A stretch of DNA of 64,000 nt from DATGPD01 sp041398565 (GTDB taxonomy: Bacteria; Planctomycetota; UBA1135; UBA2386): positions 868,001 to 932,000 of the forward strand of contig JAWKUN010000002.1 in NCBI GenBank assembly GCA_041398565.1. Reading direction: 5' to 3'. Below, piece after piece: positions 42,398-51,096 of the stretch (positions are counted from its first letter, which is position 1; each line of letters opens with the position of its first letter). A program made the position numbers and the translations under genes. Under the pieces are notes generated by a model. The model saw nothing but the letters and a program-made list of their open reading frames with translations, searched no databases and was not told the DNA's origin.

Positions 42398-43546
42398 TCA
42401 GCGGACCTGCAGAACCAGCACCTTGAGGTAGCTGGTCTCAGGGCACTCCAAAGCCACCGGGTGGTCGGGTCCGGCGCCCCGCCGGAACAAGACGCGGGCG
42501 TCGCGGCCGGCCTCGGCCGCGGCTTGCCGTACCATGGCCTCGAAGCGATCGGGCGCCAGCGCTCCCGAGCACGAACACGTGACCAACAGGCCGCCCGACC
42601 CGAGCTTGGCGAAGGCGGCGCGGTTGAGGTCGAGGTAGCGCGGCAGACCGGCCTCGATCGCGCTCTTGCCGGCGATCCACTTGGGCGGATCGAGCACGAT
42701 GAAGTCGTGTTCCCCGGTGCCGGCGCGGCGCAGCACGTCGAAGGCGTCGCCGTGCCGGGCGTCGACGCGAACCCGGTTGCGCGCCGCGTTGTCGCGGGTC
42801 ATGGCCACCGCCGCCTCGTCGAGGTCGACCGCGACCACGCGCTTGGCGCCGCCGCGCGCGGCGTGCACGGCGAAGCCGCCGGCATGGCAGCACAGGTCGA
42901 GGACCGCGCGGCCGCCGGCGAGGCGGTGCACGATCTGGCGGTTGTCACGCTGGTCGGCGAAGAAGCCGGTCTTGTGGCCGTGGCCAGGCACGACCTCGAA
43001 GCGCGCGCCGTGCTCGGTGACCTCCGTGCTCTGTGCGCGCACCGGCGGCGGTGGCACGAAGCCCTCGCGTGCCGCGGCGTCGCGGTCGGCCGTGAGCAGC
43101 AGGCGCGCGCGCGGGTAGCGGCGTGCCAGAGCTTGGCCGATCGGCTCCATGCGCTCGTGCATGCAGCGGCTGAACACCTGCGCCACCAAGGCGTCGCCGA
43201 TGCGGTCGAGCACCAGACCGGGAAACCCGTCGCCCTCCGCGTGCACCAGCCGGTAGGCGTCGGTGACGTCGGGCAAGCGCAGGGTGGACTCGCGCAGGTC
43301 GATCGCGGCCTCGAGGAGCGCGCGCAGGTAGAGGTCGGCGTCGTCGACCTCGCCGCGCGAGAGCATCCGCAGCGCCAACTCGCTGCGGTTGTTGTAGAAG
43401 CCCACGCCGACGAACGCGCCGTCGCGGTCGACGACGCGCACCGGCTCGCCGGCGGGCAGCGGCCGCGCCGGCTTGCGCACCATCTTGCGGTAGAACCAGG
43501 GATGGCGGCCGCGCACGCGCACGGCGAGCTGGACTTCGGTGGGCAC
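42398..43546 (-). CDS. RlmI-like 23S rRNA (cytosine-5) methyltransferase
   Basis: A 382-residue protein with an N-terminal PUA-like domain (RVRGRHPWFYRKMV, GVGFYNNRSELALRML) and a class I methyltransferase core. The N-part continues with DAYRLVHAEGDGFPGLVLDR and FSRCMHERMEP. The core has KTGFFADQRDNR, VLDLCCHAGGFAVHAA (SAM site), VVAVDLDEAAVAMTR and FIVLDPPKW. LLVTCSCSGAL carries the catalytic Cys. E. coli RlmI makes m5C1962 in 23S rRNA; this one has the same plan and length. The start is probably GTG 43546, since the reading frame upstream overlaps the lipoprotein gene in antisense. It is a single gene, leftward. Confidence 0.9.
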   Translation of the reverse strand: MPTEVQLAVRVRGRHPWFYRKMVRKPARPLPAGEPVRVVDRDGAFVGVGFYNNRSELALRMLSRGEVDDADLYLRALLEAAIDLRESTLRLPDVTDAYRLVHAEGDGFPGLVLDRIGDALVAQVFSRCMHERMEPIGQALARRYPRARLLLTADRDAAAREGFVPPPPVRAQSTEVTEHGARFEVVPGHGHKTGFFADQRDNRQIVHRLAGGRAVLDLCCHAGGFAVHAARGGAKRVVAVDLDEAAVAMTRDNAARNRVRVDARHGDAFDVLRRAGTGEHDFIVLDPPKWIAGKSAIEAGLPRYLDLNRAAFAKLGSGGLLVTCSCSGALAPDRFEAMVRQAAAEAGRDARVLFRRGAGPDHPVALECPETSYLKVLVLQVR

Positions 43547-43742
43547 GGCACAGGTTTGCGCGGAGGACGAGTCGGATGCAAGCGCTGCTTGGGGTGGCCG
43601 GCTCGCGCCCTCGGTCCACACGCCGATGGGTGAACCTCGGTCAGCTGCGCACGGACACGAGTCCTTGCCAGCGCGCGGCGCCCAGACGACGATCCGAGTC
43701 TGGCGCGGCGCGCTCGCCGCCTGCGCGTCTCTTCCGAACGTC

Positions 43743-44210
43743 ATGTCTGTTCCCGCCGCCAGGGCCGTCGGGCCCTTCGCTCTGCTGGCTCTCGCTGTCG
43801 TCGTCGCTTGCGCGCGGACGCCGCCGTGGTTCGAGCGCGATGCCCTGCAAGGGGAAGTGATGGTACGCGGTGCCGGCGTCGACCTGCGCGGTCGGCTGAC
43901 GTTCGCCCGGCCCACGCCGAGCGGACGTGGAACCCTGCAGTTCGATGTCGAGCGCGCCGGCCACCTCGACAACGCCACGTTGCTGGTGGGCGGCGGCACG
44001 ACCGCCTTCACCGACGGTGTGCCGCGGGCGCCGTCGGCGGTCGAGGAGCGCGTGCTCGCCGTGCTCGCCGGCCTCTTGGGGTGGCCGGGCGCCGACGCGG
44101 CGCGCGAAGCCGACGGCGAGCGCATCGCCGCGGTGACCCTGCCCGGAGGCGGCCGTTTCGTGGTGGAACTCGGGGCGGAGCTGCCGCCGCCGCACCACGC
44201 TCCCCGTTGA
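43743..44210 (+). CDS. Lipoprotein of unknown function
   Basis: Not recognised. A 155-residue protein with a lipoprotein signal (MSVPAARAVGPFALLALAVVVAC, lipobox VVAC at about residues 20-23). The mature part has ALQGEVMVRGAGVDLRGRLTF and a mixed strand/helix pattern (VEERVLAVLAGLLGWPGADAA), and it ends in a short Pro/His tail. ATG 43743 was chosen because it starts the signal peptide; the frame is open upstream in the direction opposite to the RlmI gene. It lies directly before a family A repeat region. It should be anchored to the inner or outer membrane. Confidence 0.68.
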   Translation: MSVPAARAVGPFALLALAVVVACARTPPWFERDALQGEVMVRGAGVDLRGRLTFARPTPSGRGTLQFDVERAGHLDNATLLVGGGTTAFTDGVPRAPSAVEERVLAVLAGLLGWPGADAAREADGERIAAVTLPGGGRFVVELGAELPPPHHAPR

Positions 44211-44588
44211 TCGGCTGGGCCCTTCGTCGATCCACCCGCTCATCGACTGCCCGTTCGAACGGCCATCCTCGAACGGCAGCTCGTGCTCGGTATCCCAACG
44301 CGGCCGGGGCCGCAACCAAAGGCTCGGTTGCGGTCGGCGCTTCGCGCCGACCAGAGAGGGGCCCCGGCCCTGTTGCCGGGGCTTCCAGTGCCGCTGGAAG
44401 TGGGCGAGTTCAGCGCCTCGGCAGCGGAACGACATCGCCGAATTCGCGCGTGGCGCGAGGATTCGCGGCACTTGCAGCACAGGTGCCACACGCCACCGCA
44501 GCGCAGGTTTGCCCGCGCCGGTCTCGCATCGAGACGCCCGGGTCCGGCCGTGGAGTCCCCCCGAGTGCGGATGCGCTAGCCTTCGGTC
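44211..44588. other. Intergenic region with a family A repeat
   Basis: These 378 bp contain no credible gene. Most of the region is the family A element at 44309-44477. The remaining right-hand part leads into the DUF5658-like gene and contains no recognised promoter. Confidence 0.6.
44309..44477 (+). repeat. Family A dispersed repeat, single copy
   Basis: It starts CCGCAACC, passes GTCGGCGCTTCGCGCCGACC (hairpin GTCGGCGC-TTC-GCGCCGAC), GGGGCTTCCAG, GCAGCGGAACGACATCG, CGAATTCGCG and ends GAGGATTCGCGGCACTTGCAG. The motif order equals that of the tandem units at 16728-17097 read on their minus strand. Spacings are conserved, while the linker bases differ. Confidence 0.8.
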
Positions 44589-45083
44589 ATGCTCGAAGGG
44601 AAGCTCTCCGCCGGACCCAGGCATCTCGCGATCCCGGTCCCGGCCGACCTGCTCGGTCATCGCAGTGGCGGCGACCGGCGGCGGCGGCCGACGCCGATGC
44701 TGTCGCGCTACGCGTGGTTCGGTGGCCGACGCACGGGCGGGCGTCGCCGGCGCGAGCGCAGCAACATCTACGTCGACCAGCACGGCCCGATCCTGCTCAC
44801 GGTCGTCGTCGCCCTGACCGCTCTGAACTTCCTGGACGCCTACTTCACCGTGCTGTTCCTCTCCTACGGCGGCCAGGAGCTCAATCCGGTGGTCGAACTC
44901 CTACTCGCCTTCGGTCCGTGGCCCTTCCTGTTGGCGAAGTCGCTCGGCGTCGGTCTGTGCGTCGGCTTCCTCACCCTCACCAAGAACTTCCAGGCCGCAC
45001 GCGTCGGGCTGGCAGCGTTGACCACCGGCTACCTGGCGCTGCTGGGCTGGCACTTCTATCTGCTCGGCCATCTCCCCGACTGA
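44589..45083 (+). CDS. DUF5658-like membrane protein
   Basis: A 164-residue protein: basic N-terminal part (residues 1-58, RSGGDRRRR, RRTGGRRRRERS) and three hydrophobic helices. The helix ILLTVVVALTALNFLDAYFT followed by LSYGGQELNPVVELLL matches the DUF5658 pattern (LNxLDAxFT and ExNP). The further helices are FLLAKSLGVGLCVGFLTL and LAALTTGYLALLGWHFYLL. Members are inner-membrane proteins of unknown function. It precedes the asparagine synthase gene by 119 bp. Confidence 0.8.
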   Translation: MLEGKLSAGPRHLAIPVPADLLGHRSGGDRRRRPTPMLSRYAWFGGRRTGGRRRRERSNIYVDQHGPILLTVVVALTALNFLDAYFTVLFLSYGGQELNPVVELLLAFGPWPFLLAKSLGVGLCVGFLTLTKNFQAARVGLAALTTGYLALLGWHFYLLGHLPD

Positions 45084-45202
45084 TCCAGGCGCCGGTCGGG
45101 GTCGCGGCGGGTGGGGAGTCACCACGGGTCGTGGCGACGGCGTGATTTCGACGCACTCGCGGCGCACGGGCATGAATCGTCCGGGCTAGCATCGCTGCCT
45201 GC

Positions 45203-47017
45203 ATGTGCGGCATCGTCGGCATCCGCGAAGACGTGCTGTCGTGGACGGGCGGTGACTTCGACCGCGCGGTGCGGGCGCTGGAGTGGCGCGGGCCCGACGG
45301 CTCCGGCACGGCGCAGGCGGGGGCATGGCGGCTGGGAGTGACGCGGCTCGCGATCACCGACGCGGCGACGCCGCAGCCGATCCGTTGCCCGCGCACCGGG
45401 CACGTCGTCGTGTTCAACGGGGCTGTGACCTCGGCCGAGGAGGAGTGGGCCCGATTCGGCGCCGCCCGCGCGTCGGACAACGACGCCGAGCTGCCCCTGC
45501 TGCGTCTCGCGGCCGGCGGGCCACAGGCAATCGCACCGCGCTGCGGGCACCACGCGCTGGCGCTGGTCGAAGGCGACGGTCGAGGCTGGCTCGCGCGCGA
45601 CCGCTTCGGCGAGAAACCTCTCTACGTCGTGTGCAAGCCGTCCTCGAGCGCGGGGGGGAGCGAGGGCGGGCGTGTGGTGGCGTTCGCTTCGACGGTCGTG
45701 GCTCTGCGCATGCTGGGCTTCGGGGTCGAACTCGACGAAGCGGGGCTGCGCGCCTACTTCGAGCGCGGCTGGCACGGGCCGCCCGTGCTCGTCGGCTCCG
45801 GCAACGGGACGCACGGCGACGCCGCCGGGCTGGAGCTGCACGAGGCCGCGGCGGGCGTCGTGTCCATGGACTCGCTGCGCGCGGTGCCGCAGGCGGGGGC
45901 GACTTGGCCGCCGCGCCCGCTGCGCGCGCGCGTGCAGGCGGCGGTCGAGCGCTGCGCGCGTGCCGAAGTTCCGGTGGGGTTGTCGCTCTCGGGTGGCATC
46001 GACAGCGCATGCATCGCTGCCTGCCTGCATCGGGCCGGGCGCGGCGACGTTCTGGCGTTCCAGTTCCGCGCGCGCGGCACGGCACCGAACGAGCGCGACC
46101 TGGCCGAAGGCGTGGCGCAGGCCAGCGGCCTCACGCTGGTGCCGGTCGACGCCGGGCCGGAGCTGCTCGGGGACTTGCTAGCGCTGACCCGTGCGCGTGG
46201 CCTGCCGGTGGGTGATCCGTCGACTCTGGCCGCACACGCGGTGGCGCGCGCGGCGGCGCGGACCGGCGTGCGCGTGCTGCTCTCGGGCGAAGGCGGCGAC
46301 GAGATGTTCTTCGGCTACCGGCGCTACCGGGCGATGGCTTGGCTCCCCTGGGCGCGGTGGCTGCCGGCGCCGTCCGATCTGGCGCAGGGCACTTGGGCGC
46401 GGCTGCGGCGTGCAGCGCAGGGCCGCGGCTACGACGCGCTGCTGGCGGTGGCGCCGCCAGGTGTGGCGCGGCGCGCCCTCGTTCGCGAGCTGTGGCCGGT
46501 CCGCGAGCGGTTGGCCGAGTCGCAGATGCACGCCCGCGTGGGCGCCACCGACAGCGTCGCCCGTGCGGTGGCGGCCGACCGCGAAGGCTACTTGCGTCAC
46601 GATCTCTTGCCCAAGCTCGACCTGGCGACGATGGCCGCGGCGGTGGAGGCGCGCGCGCCCTTCCTCGACCCCGAGGTGGTGGCTGCGCCCGAGACCGACC
46701 TGGCGCGCGCGCGGCGCGATCTGGGCAAGCGTGCCCTGCGCGCCGCGTTCGCCGCCGAGCTGCCTGGACCGGTCCTGGCACAAGGCAAGACCGGGTTCGG
46801 CCTGCCGCTCGACCGCTGGCTGCGCGAGGACGCGTTCCTGCCCGACCTGCTGCGCGACCGGCGCACTCTGGAACGCCCGCACGTCGTGGCGCGCGGCCTC
46901 ACCGAGCTGCTCGACCGGCACCGGCGCGGCCGCGCCGCGCTCGGCCACGCGCTCTACCTGTTCGCGGCCTACGAGGTGTACCTGCGCGTGCGCGAAGAGG
47001 CCCCGTGCGCCGGGTGA
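45203..47017 (+). CDS. asnB: Asparagine synthase, glutamine-hydrolysing
   Basis: A 604-residue enzyme. The N-terminal glutamine amidotransferase domain has the catalytic Cys2 (MCGIVGIRED), ALEWRGPDGSG and DRFGEKPLYVV. The synthase domain has the PP-loop VGLSLSGGIDSACIAACL, LLSGEGGDEMFFGYRRYR, LDLATMAAAVEARAPFLDPE and GKTGFGLPLDRWL. It is a full-length protein. Its ATG matches the obligatory Met-Cys start. The glycosyltransferase gene begins one base into its stop (TGATG), so this copy may work in polysaccharide or peptide modification rather than in general amino-acid supply; such asnB copies are common in exopolysaccharide loci. Confidence 0.93.
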   Translation: MCGIVGIREDVLSWTGGDFDRAVRALEWRGPDGSGTAQAGAWRLGVTRLAITDAATPQPIRCPRTGHVVVFNGAVTSAEEEWARFGAARASDNDAELPLLRLAAGGPQAIAPRCGHHALALVEGDGRGWLARDRFGEKPLYVVCKPSSSAGGSEGGRVVAFASTVVALRMLGFGVELDEAGLRAYFERGWHGPPVLVGSGNGTHGDAAGLELHEAAAGVVSMDSLRAVPQAGATWPPRPLRARVQAAVERCARAEVPVGLSLSGGIDSACIAACLHRAGRGDVLAFQFRARGTAPNERDLAEGVAQASGLTLVPVDAGPELLGDLLALTRARGLPVGDPSTLAAHAVARAAARTGVRVLLSGEGGDEMFFGYRRYRAMAWLPWARWLPAPSDLAQGTWARLRRAAQGRGYDALLAVAPPGVARRALVRELWPVRERLAESQMHARVGATDSVARAVAADREGYLRHDLLPKLDLATMAAAVEARAPFLDPEVVAAPETDLARARRDLGKRALRAAFAAELPGPVLAQGKTGFGLPLDRWLREDAFLPDLLRDRRTLERPHVVARGLTELLDRHRRGRAALGHALYLFAAYEVYLRVREEAPCAG

Positions 47018-48450
47018 TGCGCATCCTCACCCGGCCCAACGTCGGCGGTCCGACGCGGCAGGCGGTGGCGCTGTGGCACGAGTTCGCCGCGCTCGGCTGG
47101 CAGACATTGCTGGTGGTGGGTCGGTGCGAGGGCGAGGCAGCGTTCGACTTGCGGCGCGCCGGCATCCCGGAGCTGGCGCTCGACGCCGTCGACCGTGCCA
47201 GTGCCGGCTTCGTCGAGCTGCCGCTCCTGCGGCGCGGGCTACACCCGCTGCGCGACCCGCTGGTGTCTTGGCGGCTGGGCTCACTCGTGCGTGCCTTCGC
47301 CCCCGACGTCGTGCACACGCACACGAGCAAGGCCGGGGTGCTCGGCCGGCAGGCGGCGTGGGAAACCGAGGTGGCGGTGGTCGCGCACACCTTCCACGGG
47401 CACGTGCTGCAGGACTACTTCGGCCGCTGGCGCAGCAGGCTGGTGCGGTGGGTGGAACGGCGGCTGGCGCGGCGCACGGACCTCTTGTTCGCGGTCAGTC
47501 CATCGTGCCGCGACGAGTTGGTGGCGTACGGCGTCGCACCGGCCGAGCGTATCGAGGTCGTACCGCCGGCGGTCGAGACGGTGGCATTCGCGGCCGGCTC
47601 GCGCACGCAGGCGCGCGCCGAGCTCGGCCTCGCCGACGACGTGTTCGTGCTCGGCTTCGTCGGGCGCCTGGTGCCGATCAAGCGGCCGCAGTGGTTCGGC
47701 TCGGTGGTGGCGCAGATCGACGACGCGGTGGGTCTGGTGTTCGGCGACGGGCCGTTGCGCCAGGACCTGGCGGCGCAGCCACGACTGCACCTGCTCGGTG
47801 CCACGGCGCGCCTGGCCGAACTGCTGCCGGCATGCGACGTGCTCGTGTTCACCAGTGTGCGCGAGGGTTGTCCGCTGGCGGCGGTGGAAGCATTCGCCGC
47901 AGGAGTGCCGGTGGTGGGGCTGTCGGTGCCGGGCGTGCGCGACGTCCTCGGCGCGTGGGGACATGGCGTCCTGGTCGAGGAGGCGGCGGGCGTCGACGGC
48001 CTGGTGGCCGCCTGTGCCGAGCTGCGCGCGCCCGAGCGGCGCGCGGCGGTCGCCGCCGACGCGCGGCAGGCGGTGGGACGCTTCGCTCCCGCGGCCGTGG
48101 CGCAGCAGCTCGCATCCGCCTACGAGGGCACGCTGGCGGCGGCGGCGCAGCGGCGGCCGCGCTTCGGGATCCCGCGCACGCAGCCCGGCTGGCTCGACCA
48201 CGCGGCGGCGTTGGTTCTGCAGTTGGTCGGCCTGTGCGTCGTGGCGGCGCCATTCGCCGACGTCGTGCCCGCGGCCGAGCCGCCACTCTGGTGGGACGTC
48301 GCGGCGGTGGGAACGGTCGTGTTCGCCTTGGCGGCTTGGCGCGCCCTGGCCCTGCGCGGCACGATGTGCGGGTGCTGGATGGCGGGGGCCGCGACTCTGG
48401 CGGCGGTGGGGCTCGGTTTGGTGGCCTTGCGCGCGCTGGGTTGGCTGTGA
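47017..48450 (+). CDS. Glycosyltransferase family 4 with C-terminal membrane segments
   Basis: A 477-residue protein. The N-terminal GT-B half (residues 1-180) has RILTRPNVGGPTRQAVALWH, FAPDVVHTHTSKAGVLGR and AHTFHGHVLQDYF. The C-terminal half has VFVLGFVGRLVPIKRPQWF, LLPACDVLVFTSVREGCPL and AVEAFAAGVPVVGLSVPGVR, the nucleotide-sugar site of GT4 enzymes. The last 90 residues add two or three hydrophobic helices (HAAALVLQLVGLCVVAAPFA, AAVGTVVFALAAW), unusual for the family, so it may be membrane-bound. ATG 47017 overlaps the asnB stop (TGATG). Substrates are not known. Confidence 0.88.
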   Translation: MRILTRPNVGGPTRQAVALWHEFAALGWQTLLVVGRCEGEAAFDLRRAGIPELALDAVDRASAGFVELPLLRRGLHPLRDPLVSWRLGSLVRAFAPDVVHTHTSKAGVLGRQAAWETEVAVVAHTFHGHVLQDYFGRWRSRLVRWVERRLARRTDLLFAVSPSCRDELVAYGVAPAERIEVVPPAVETVAFAAGSRTQARAELGLADDVFVLGFVGRLVPIKRPQWFGSVVAQIDDAVGLVFGDGPLRQDLAAQPRLHLLGATARLAELLPACDVLVFTSVREGCPLAAVEAFAAGVPVVGLSVPGVRDVLGAWGHGVLVEEAAGVDGLVAACAELRAPERRAAVAADARQAVGRFAPAAVAQQLASAYEGTLAAAAQRRPRFGIPRTQPGWLDHAAALVLQLVGLCVVAAPFADVVPAAEPPLWWDVAAVGTVVFALAAWRALALRGTMCGCWMAGAATLAAVGLGLVALRALGWL

Positions 48451-48506
48451 GGCGACACGGAGCGCGTCGGCGCGGGCGCGCGCCGTACCCGGCGCCCGAG
48501 AACAGC

Positions 48507-49022
48507 CTAGTTCTTCGGCCCGAAGCCCATCGGGTCGTCGTCTGCCGATGGCCCGTAGATCGACGGCACCGGCACGTCGAGCAGGCGCAGGTAGACCGAG
48601 AGCTGGCCGCGGTGGTGGATGAGGTGGTTCATCACGAACCCGCGCAGCACCGCGACCCTCGGCTGCACGAAGAACACCTTCGGGCCGGCGCGGAAGGTCC
48701 ACTCGGCGCGCAGGTCGGCGTCGGAGGCGGCGGCGAGGGCCGCGCGGAAGCGCGCCACGTTCTGGTCGAACTCGGCGAGCAGGGCAGCCGTGGACGCGAA
48801 GTGCCGTGGCTCGAAGGGGCCACTGACGTCGAGTTCGCTCGTCGCCAGCGTCATAGGCCCCCAGGCGAACACATTGGCGACGTGGGCGGCGAGGTCGTGC
48901 AGAGACATCGACCTCGGGTGCGGCTTCCAGGCGAACTTCGCCTCCGGCAGGCGCTCGAGCACCCGGCGGGTGGTGGCGGCCTCGTGCGCGACTTCGGGAG
49001 AGATGCTCTGGGCGATCGACAT
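48507..49022 (-). CDS. DinB-family protein
   Basis: A 171-residue four-helix protein of the DinB/YfiT superfamily. Metal-binding His residues are seen in SLHDLAAHVANVFAW (about 46-60) and MNHLIHHRGQLSVYL (about 130-145). It starts MSIAQSISPEVAHEAATTRR. Members include thiol-dependent S-transferases (mycothiol/bacillithiol) and proteins of unknown function. ATG 49022 was chosen because the family N-terminus begins here; 18 upstream codons in the open frame are not conserved-looking. It converges with the GT4 gene and precedes the PhoH-like gene in a non-coupled way (55 bp from its stop). Confidence 0.85.
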   Translation of the reverse strand: MSIAQSISPEVAHEAATTRRVLERLPEAKFAWKPHPRSMSLHDLAAHVANVFAWGPMTLATSELDVSGPFEPRHFASTAALLAEFDQNVARFRAALAAASDADLRAEWTFRAGPKVFFVQPRVAVLRGFVMNHLIHHRGQLSVYLRLLDVPVPSIYGPSADDDPMGFGPKN

Positions 49023-49076
49023 CGTCGCGATCGTATCGGCAGCGCTGCCGCCTGACGCCGCAACGTGCCGCTGCAC

Positions 49077-50405
49077 CTACAGCAGCGTGCTCGCCAGGTC
49101 GGCCAGCTTGCTGCGCTCGCCCTTCTCCAGCGTCACGTGCGCGTACAGCGTCTGGCCCACCATGCGCGCGACGGTGTAGCTGAGGCCGTTGCTGAGCGAG
49201 TCGAGGTAGGGTTGGTCGATCTGGCGGATGTCGCCGGTGAGGACCACCTTGGTGCCCTCGCCGGCGCGGGTGATGATCGTCTTCACCTCGTGCGGCGTGA
49301 GGTTCTGCGCCTCGTCGATGATGAAGTACACGCGCTGCAGGCTGCGGCCACGGATGTAGGCGAGCGGCGTGATGAGGAGCTTCTCCTGCTCGCGCATGGT
49401 GGCGATCTTCTGCGCCTGCGATTCCTTCTCGCCGCCCTCGCCGCAGATCACCGCCAGGTTGTCGAACAAGGGCCGCATGTAGGGATCGATCTTGGCTTCG
49501 GCATCGCCCGGCAGGTAGCCGAGGTCGCGGTTCGACAGTGGCACGATCGGGCGCGCCAGCAGGATCTGGCGGTAGCGCCGGCGGCACTCGAGCGCCGCCG
49601 CCAGCGCGATGAGCGTCTTGCCCGTGCCGGCCTTGCCCAGCAGGGTCACGAGTTGCACGTCGTCGTCGAGCAGCGCGCGCATGGCGAAGGTCTGTTCGGC
49701 GTTGCGCGGGCGCACGCCGTACGCCACCAGGCCGCCGACGCGCACCAGGTTCTGGCTGTCGGCCTTGTAGGTGGCGAGAGCCGACGCACTGCCGTTCCGC
49801 AGCACGAAGTTCTCGTTGGCGATCGGCGCGGAGATGGCGGAGATCTCGCGCGCCGGCAGCGTGCCTTGCTCGTGCAGGTGGGCGATGGCGTCGGGGGGGA
49901 CGTCCTCGACCACGCGCGTGCCCGAGTAGAGGCGGTCGAAGCTCTCGACCTTATCCGACTTGTAGTCCTGGGCCGGCACCCCCAACGACTTGGCCTTCAG
50001 GCGCAGGTTGGTGTCCTTGGTGACCAGCACCGTGCGCTGCCTGGGGTTGCCGCCGTGCAGGGCGAGTGCGACGTCGAGGATGCGGTGATCCGGACCGTCG
50101 GTGAGGAACTGGCTGCGCACGGTGTCGCTCGGTGGCCCGCTGCGCACCACCCTTACCCGTCCGCGCCCGGGTCCGAGCGCGACGCCGTCGCTGGCCATGA
50201 TGTCGCCGGTGAGCTCGTCGAGGCGGCGCAGGCACTCGCGTGCGTTCTGGTTGATCTCCTGATTGCCGCGCTTGAAGCGGTCGAGCTCCTCGATGACCAC
50301 GATCGGGATGATCAGGTCGTTCTCCTCGAAGTGGTCGAGGCAGCTCGAGTCGTGCAACAGGACGTTGGTGTCGAGGACGAAGGTCTTGGGCGAGCGGCGT
50401 TTCAT
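49077..50405 (-). CDS. PhoH-like ATPase with N-terminal PIN domain
   Basis: A 442-residue protein. A PIN nuclease-like domain comes first (about residues 5-140: TFVLDTNVLLHDSSCLDHF, IVVIEELDRFKRGN, VLVTKDTNLRLKAKSLG, with conserved acidic residues), then the PhoH domain (about 235-442: LLGKAGTGKTLIALAAAL Walker A, VYFIIDEAQNLTPHEVKTII Walker B, VLTGDIRQIDQPYLD). This is the PhoH2 arrangement; in mycobacteria such proteins unwind and cleave RNA. ATG 50405 gives the normal length; an in-frame start six codons upstream is possible. Not coupled to its neighbours. Confidence 0.92.
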   Translation of the reverse strand: MKRRSPKTFVLDTNVLLHDSSCLDHFEENDLIIPIVVIEELDRFKRGNQEINQNARECLRRLDELTGDIMASDGVALGPGRGRVRVVRSGPPSDTVRSQFLTDGPDHRILDVALALHGGNPRQRTVLVTKDTNLRLKAKSLGVPAQDYKSDKVESFDRLYSGTRVVEDVPPDAIAHLHEQGTLPAREISAISAPIANENFVLRNGSASALATYKADSQNLVRVGGLVAYGVRPRNAEQTFAMRALLDDDVQLVTLLGKAGTGKTLIALAAALECRRRYRQILLARPIVPLSNRDLGYLPGDAEAKIDPYMRPLFDNLAVICGEGGEKESQAQKIATMREQEKLLITPLAYIRGRSLQRVYFIIDEAQNLTPHEVKTIITRAGEGTKVVLTGDIRQIDQPYLDSLSNGLSYTVARMVGQTLYAHVTLEKGERSKLADLASTLL

Positions 50406-50558
50406 GGCGGCGGGCGCAGCCATCGCAGGCGTGGCTGCGGATCGTCGAGGCCGGAACGATAGCCCGCCGGCGGCGGTAGACCATCGTGCGAAGGCGTGGT
50501 CGGCGTGCACATTCCCCTACACGCTTCGTTTTCGCGCCCGCGATCCGATGCTGTCCGT

Positions 50559-51041
50559 ATGAAGCCCGACTCGGACTTTCGTGAACCACACCTGCGTCAC
50601 GGCGACTTCCTGGGGAGCTTCGGGGTTCTCGAGACCGCACGCGGCATCCTGATGGTGGAGAACGAGCGTCGCATCGGCGGGCGCGAGGTGCGCGTGTTCG
50701 ACCTACCCGGTGGCCAGGTGGAGCCGGGCGAGCTCCTGCTGGAGGCGTTGCGCCGCGAGCTGCGCGAAGAGATCGGCGTGGAGGTGACGGGTGAGCCCGA
50801 GTTCCTCTTCGTCCAGGAGGGAGAGAAGGTCGAGGCGGGGGCGCGGCGCTACGCCTGGCGGTCGTTCTTCTTCGCGGTGCGCAGTTGGCACGGCGAGCCG
50901 CGCGCGCAGGGCGAGATCTTCTCGGTGCGCTCGGTGCCGCGGGACGAGGTGCCGGCGCTGTTGGTAGCGCCCTACCACGACAGCTTCCGCCAGTGGCTCG
51001 AACGAGGGGGGCGCTGCTTTTCGTCGCAGTGGCGCGAGTAG
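50559..51041 (+). CDS. NUDIX hydrolase
   Basis: A 160-residue NUDIX protein. The Nudix box is at about residues 54-78: GGQVEPGE, then LLLEALRRELREEIGV, with the metal-binding RExxEE. A strand ILMVENERRIGGREVRVFDL comes before it, and AWRSFFFAVRSW after. Such proteins hydrolyse nucleoside diphosphate derivatives; the substrate is not predictable. ATG 50559 was chosen since the open frame upstream is Arg/Pro/Ser-rich. It is divergent from the PhoH-like gene, 153 bp apart. Confidence 0.88.
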   Translation: MKPDSDFREPHLRHGDFLGSFGVLETARGILMVENERRIGGREVRVFDLPGGQVEPGELLLEALRRELREEIGVEVTGEPEFLFVQEGEKVEAGARRYAWRSFFFAVRSWHGEPRAQGEIFSVRSVPRDEVPALLVAPYHDSFRQWLERGGRCFSSQWRE

Positions 51042-51096
51042 GCGTGGAACGCCGGCCGGCGCGTAACCGTCAGGGCACGCGCGAACACAGGGGGGC

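Noticed and set aside
44240..44588. Short leftward and rightward open frames in the repeat region
   Set aside because: They overlap the family A element and resemble translated repeat sequence only.
48451..48506. Hairpin CGGCGCG/CGCGCCG between the GT4 and DinB genes as a terminator
   Set aside because: Only seven G/C pairs without a U-tract in 70% GC sequence, which is too likely by chance.
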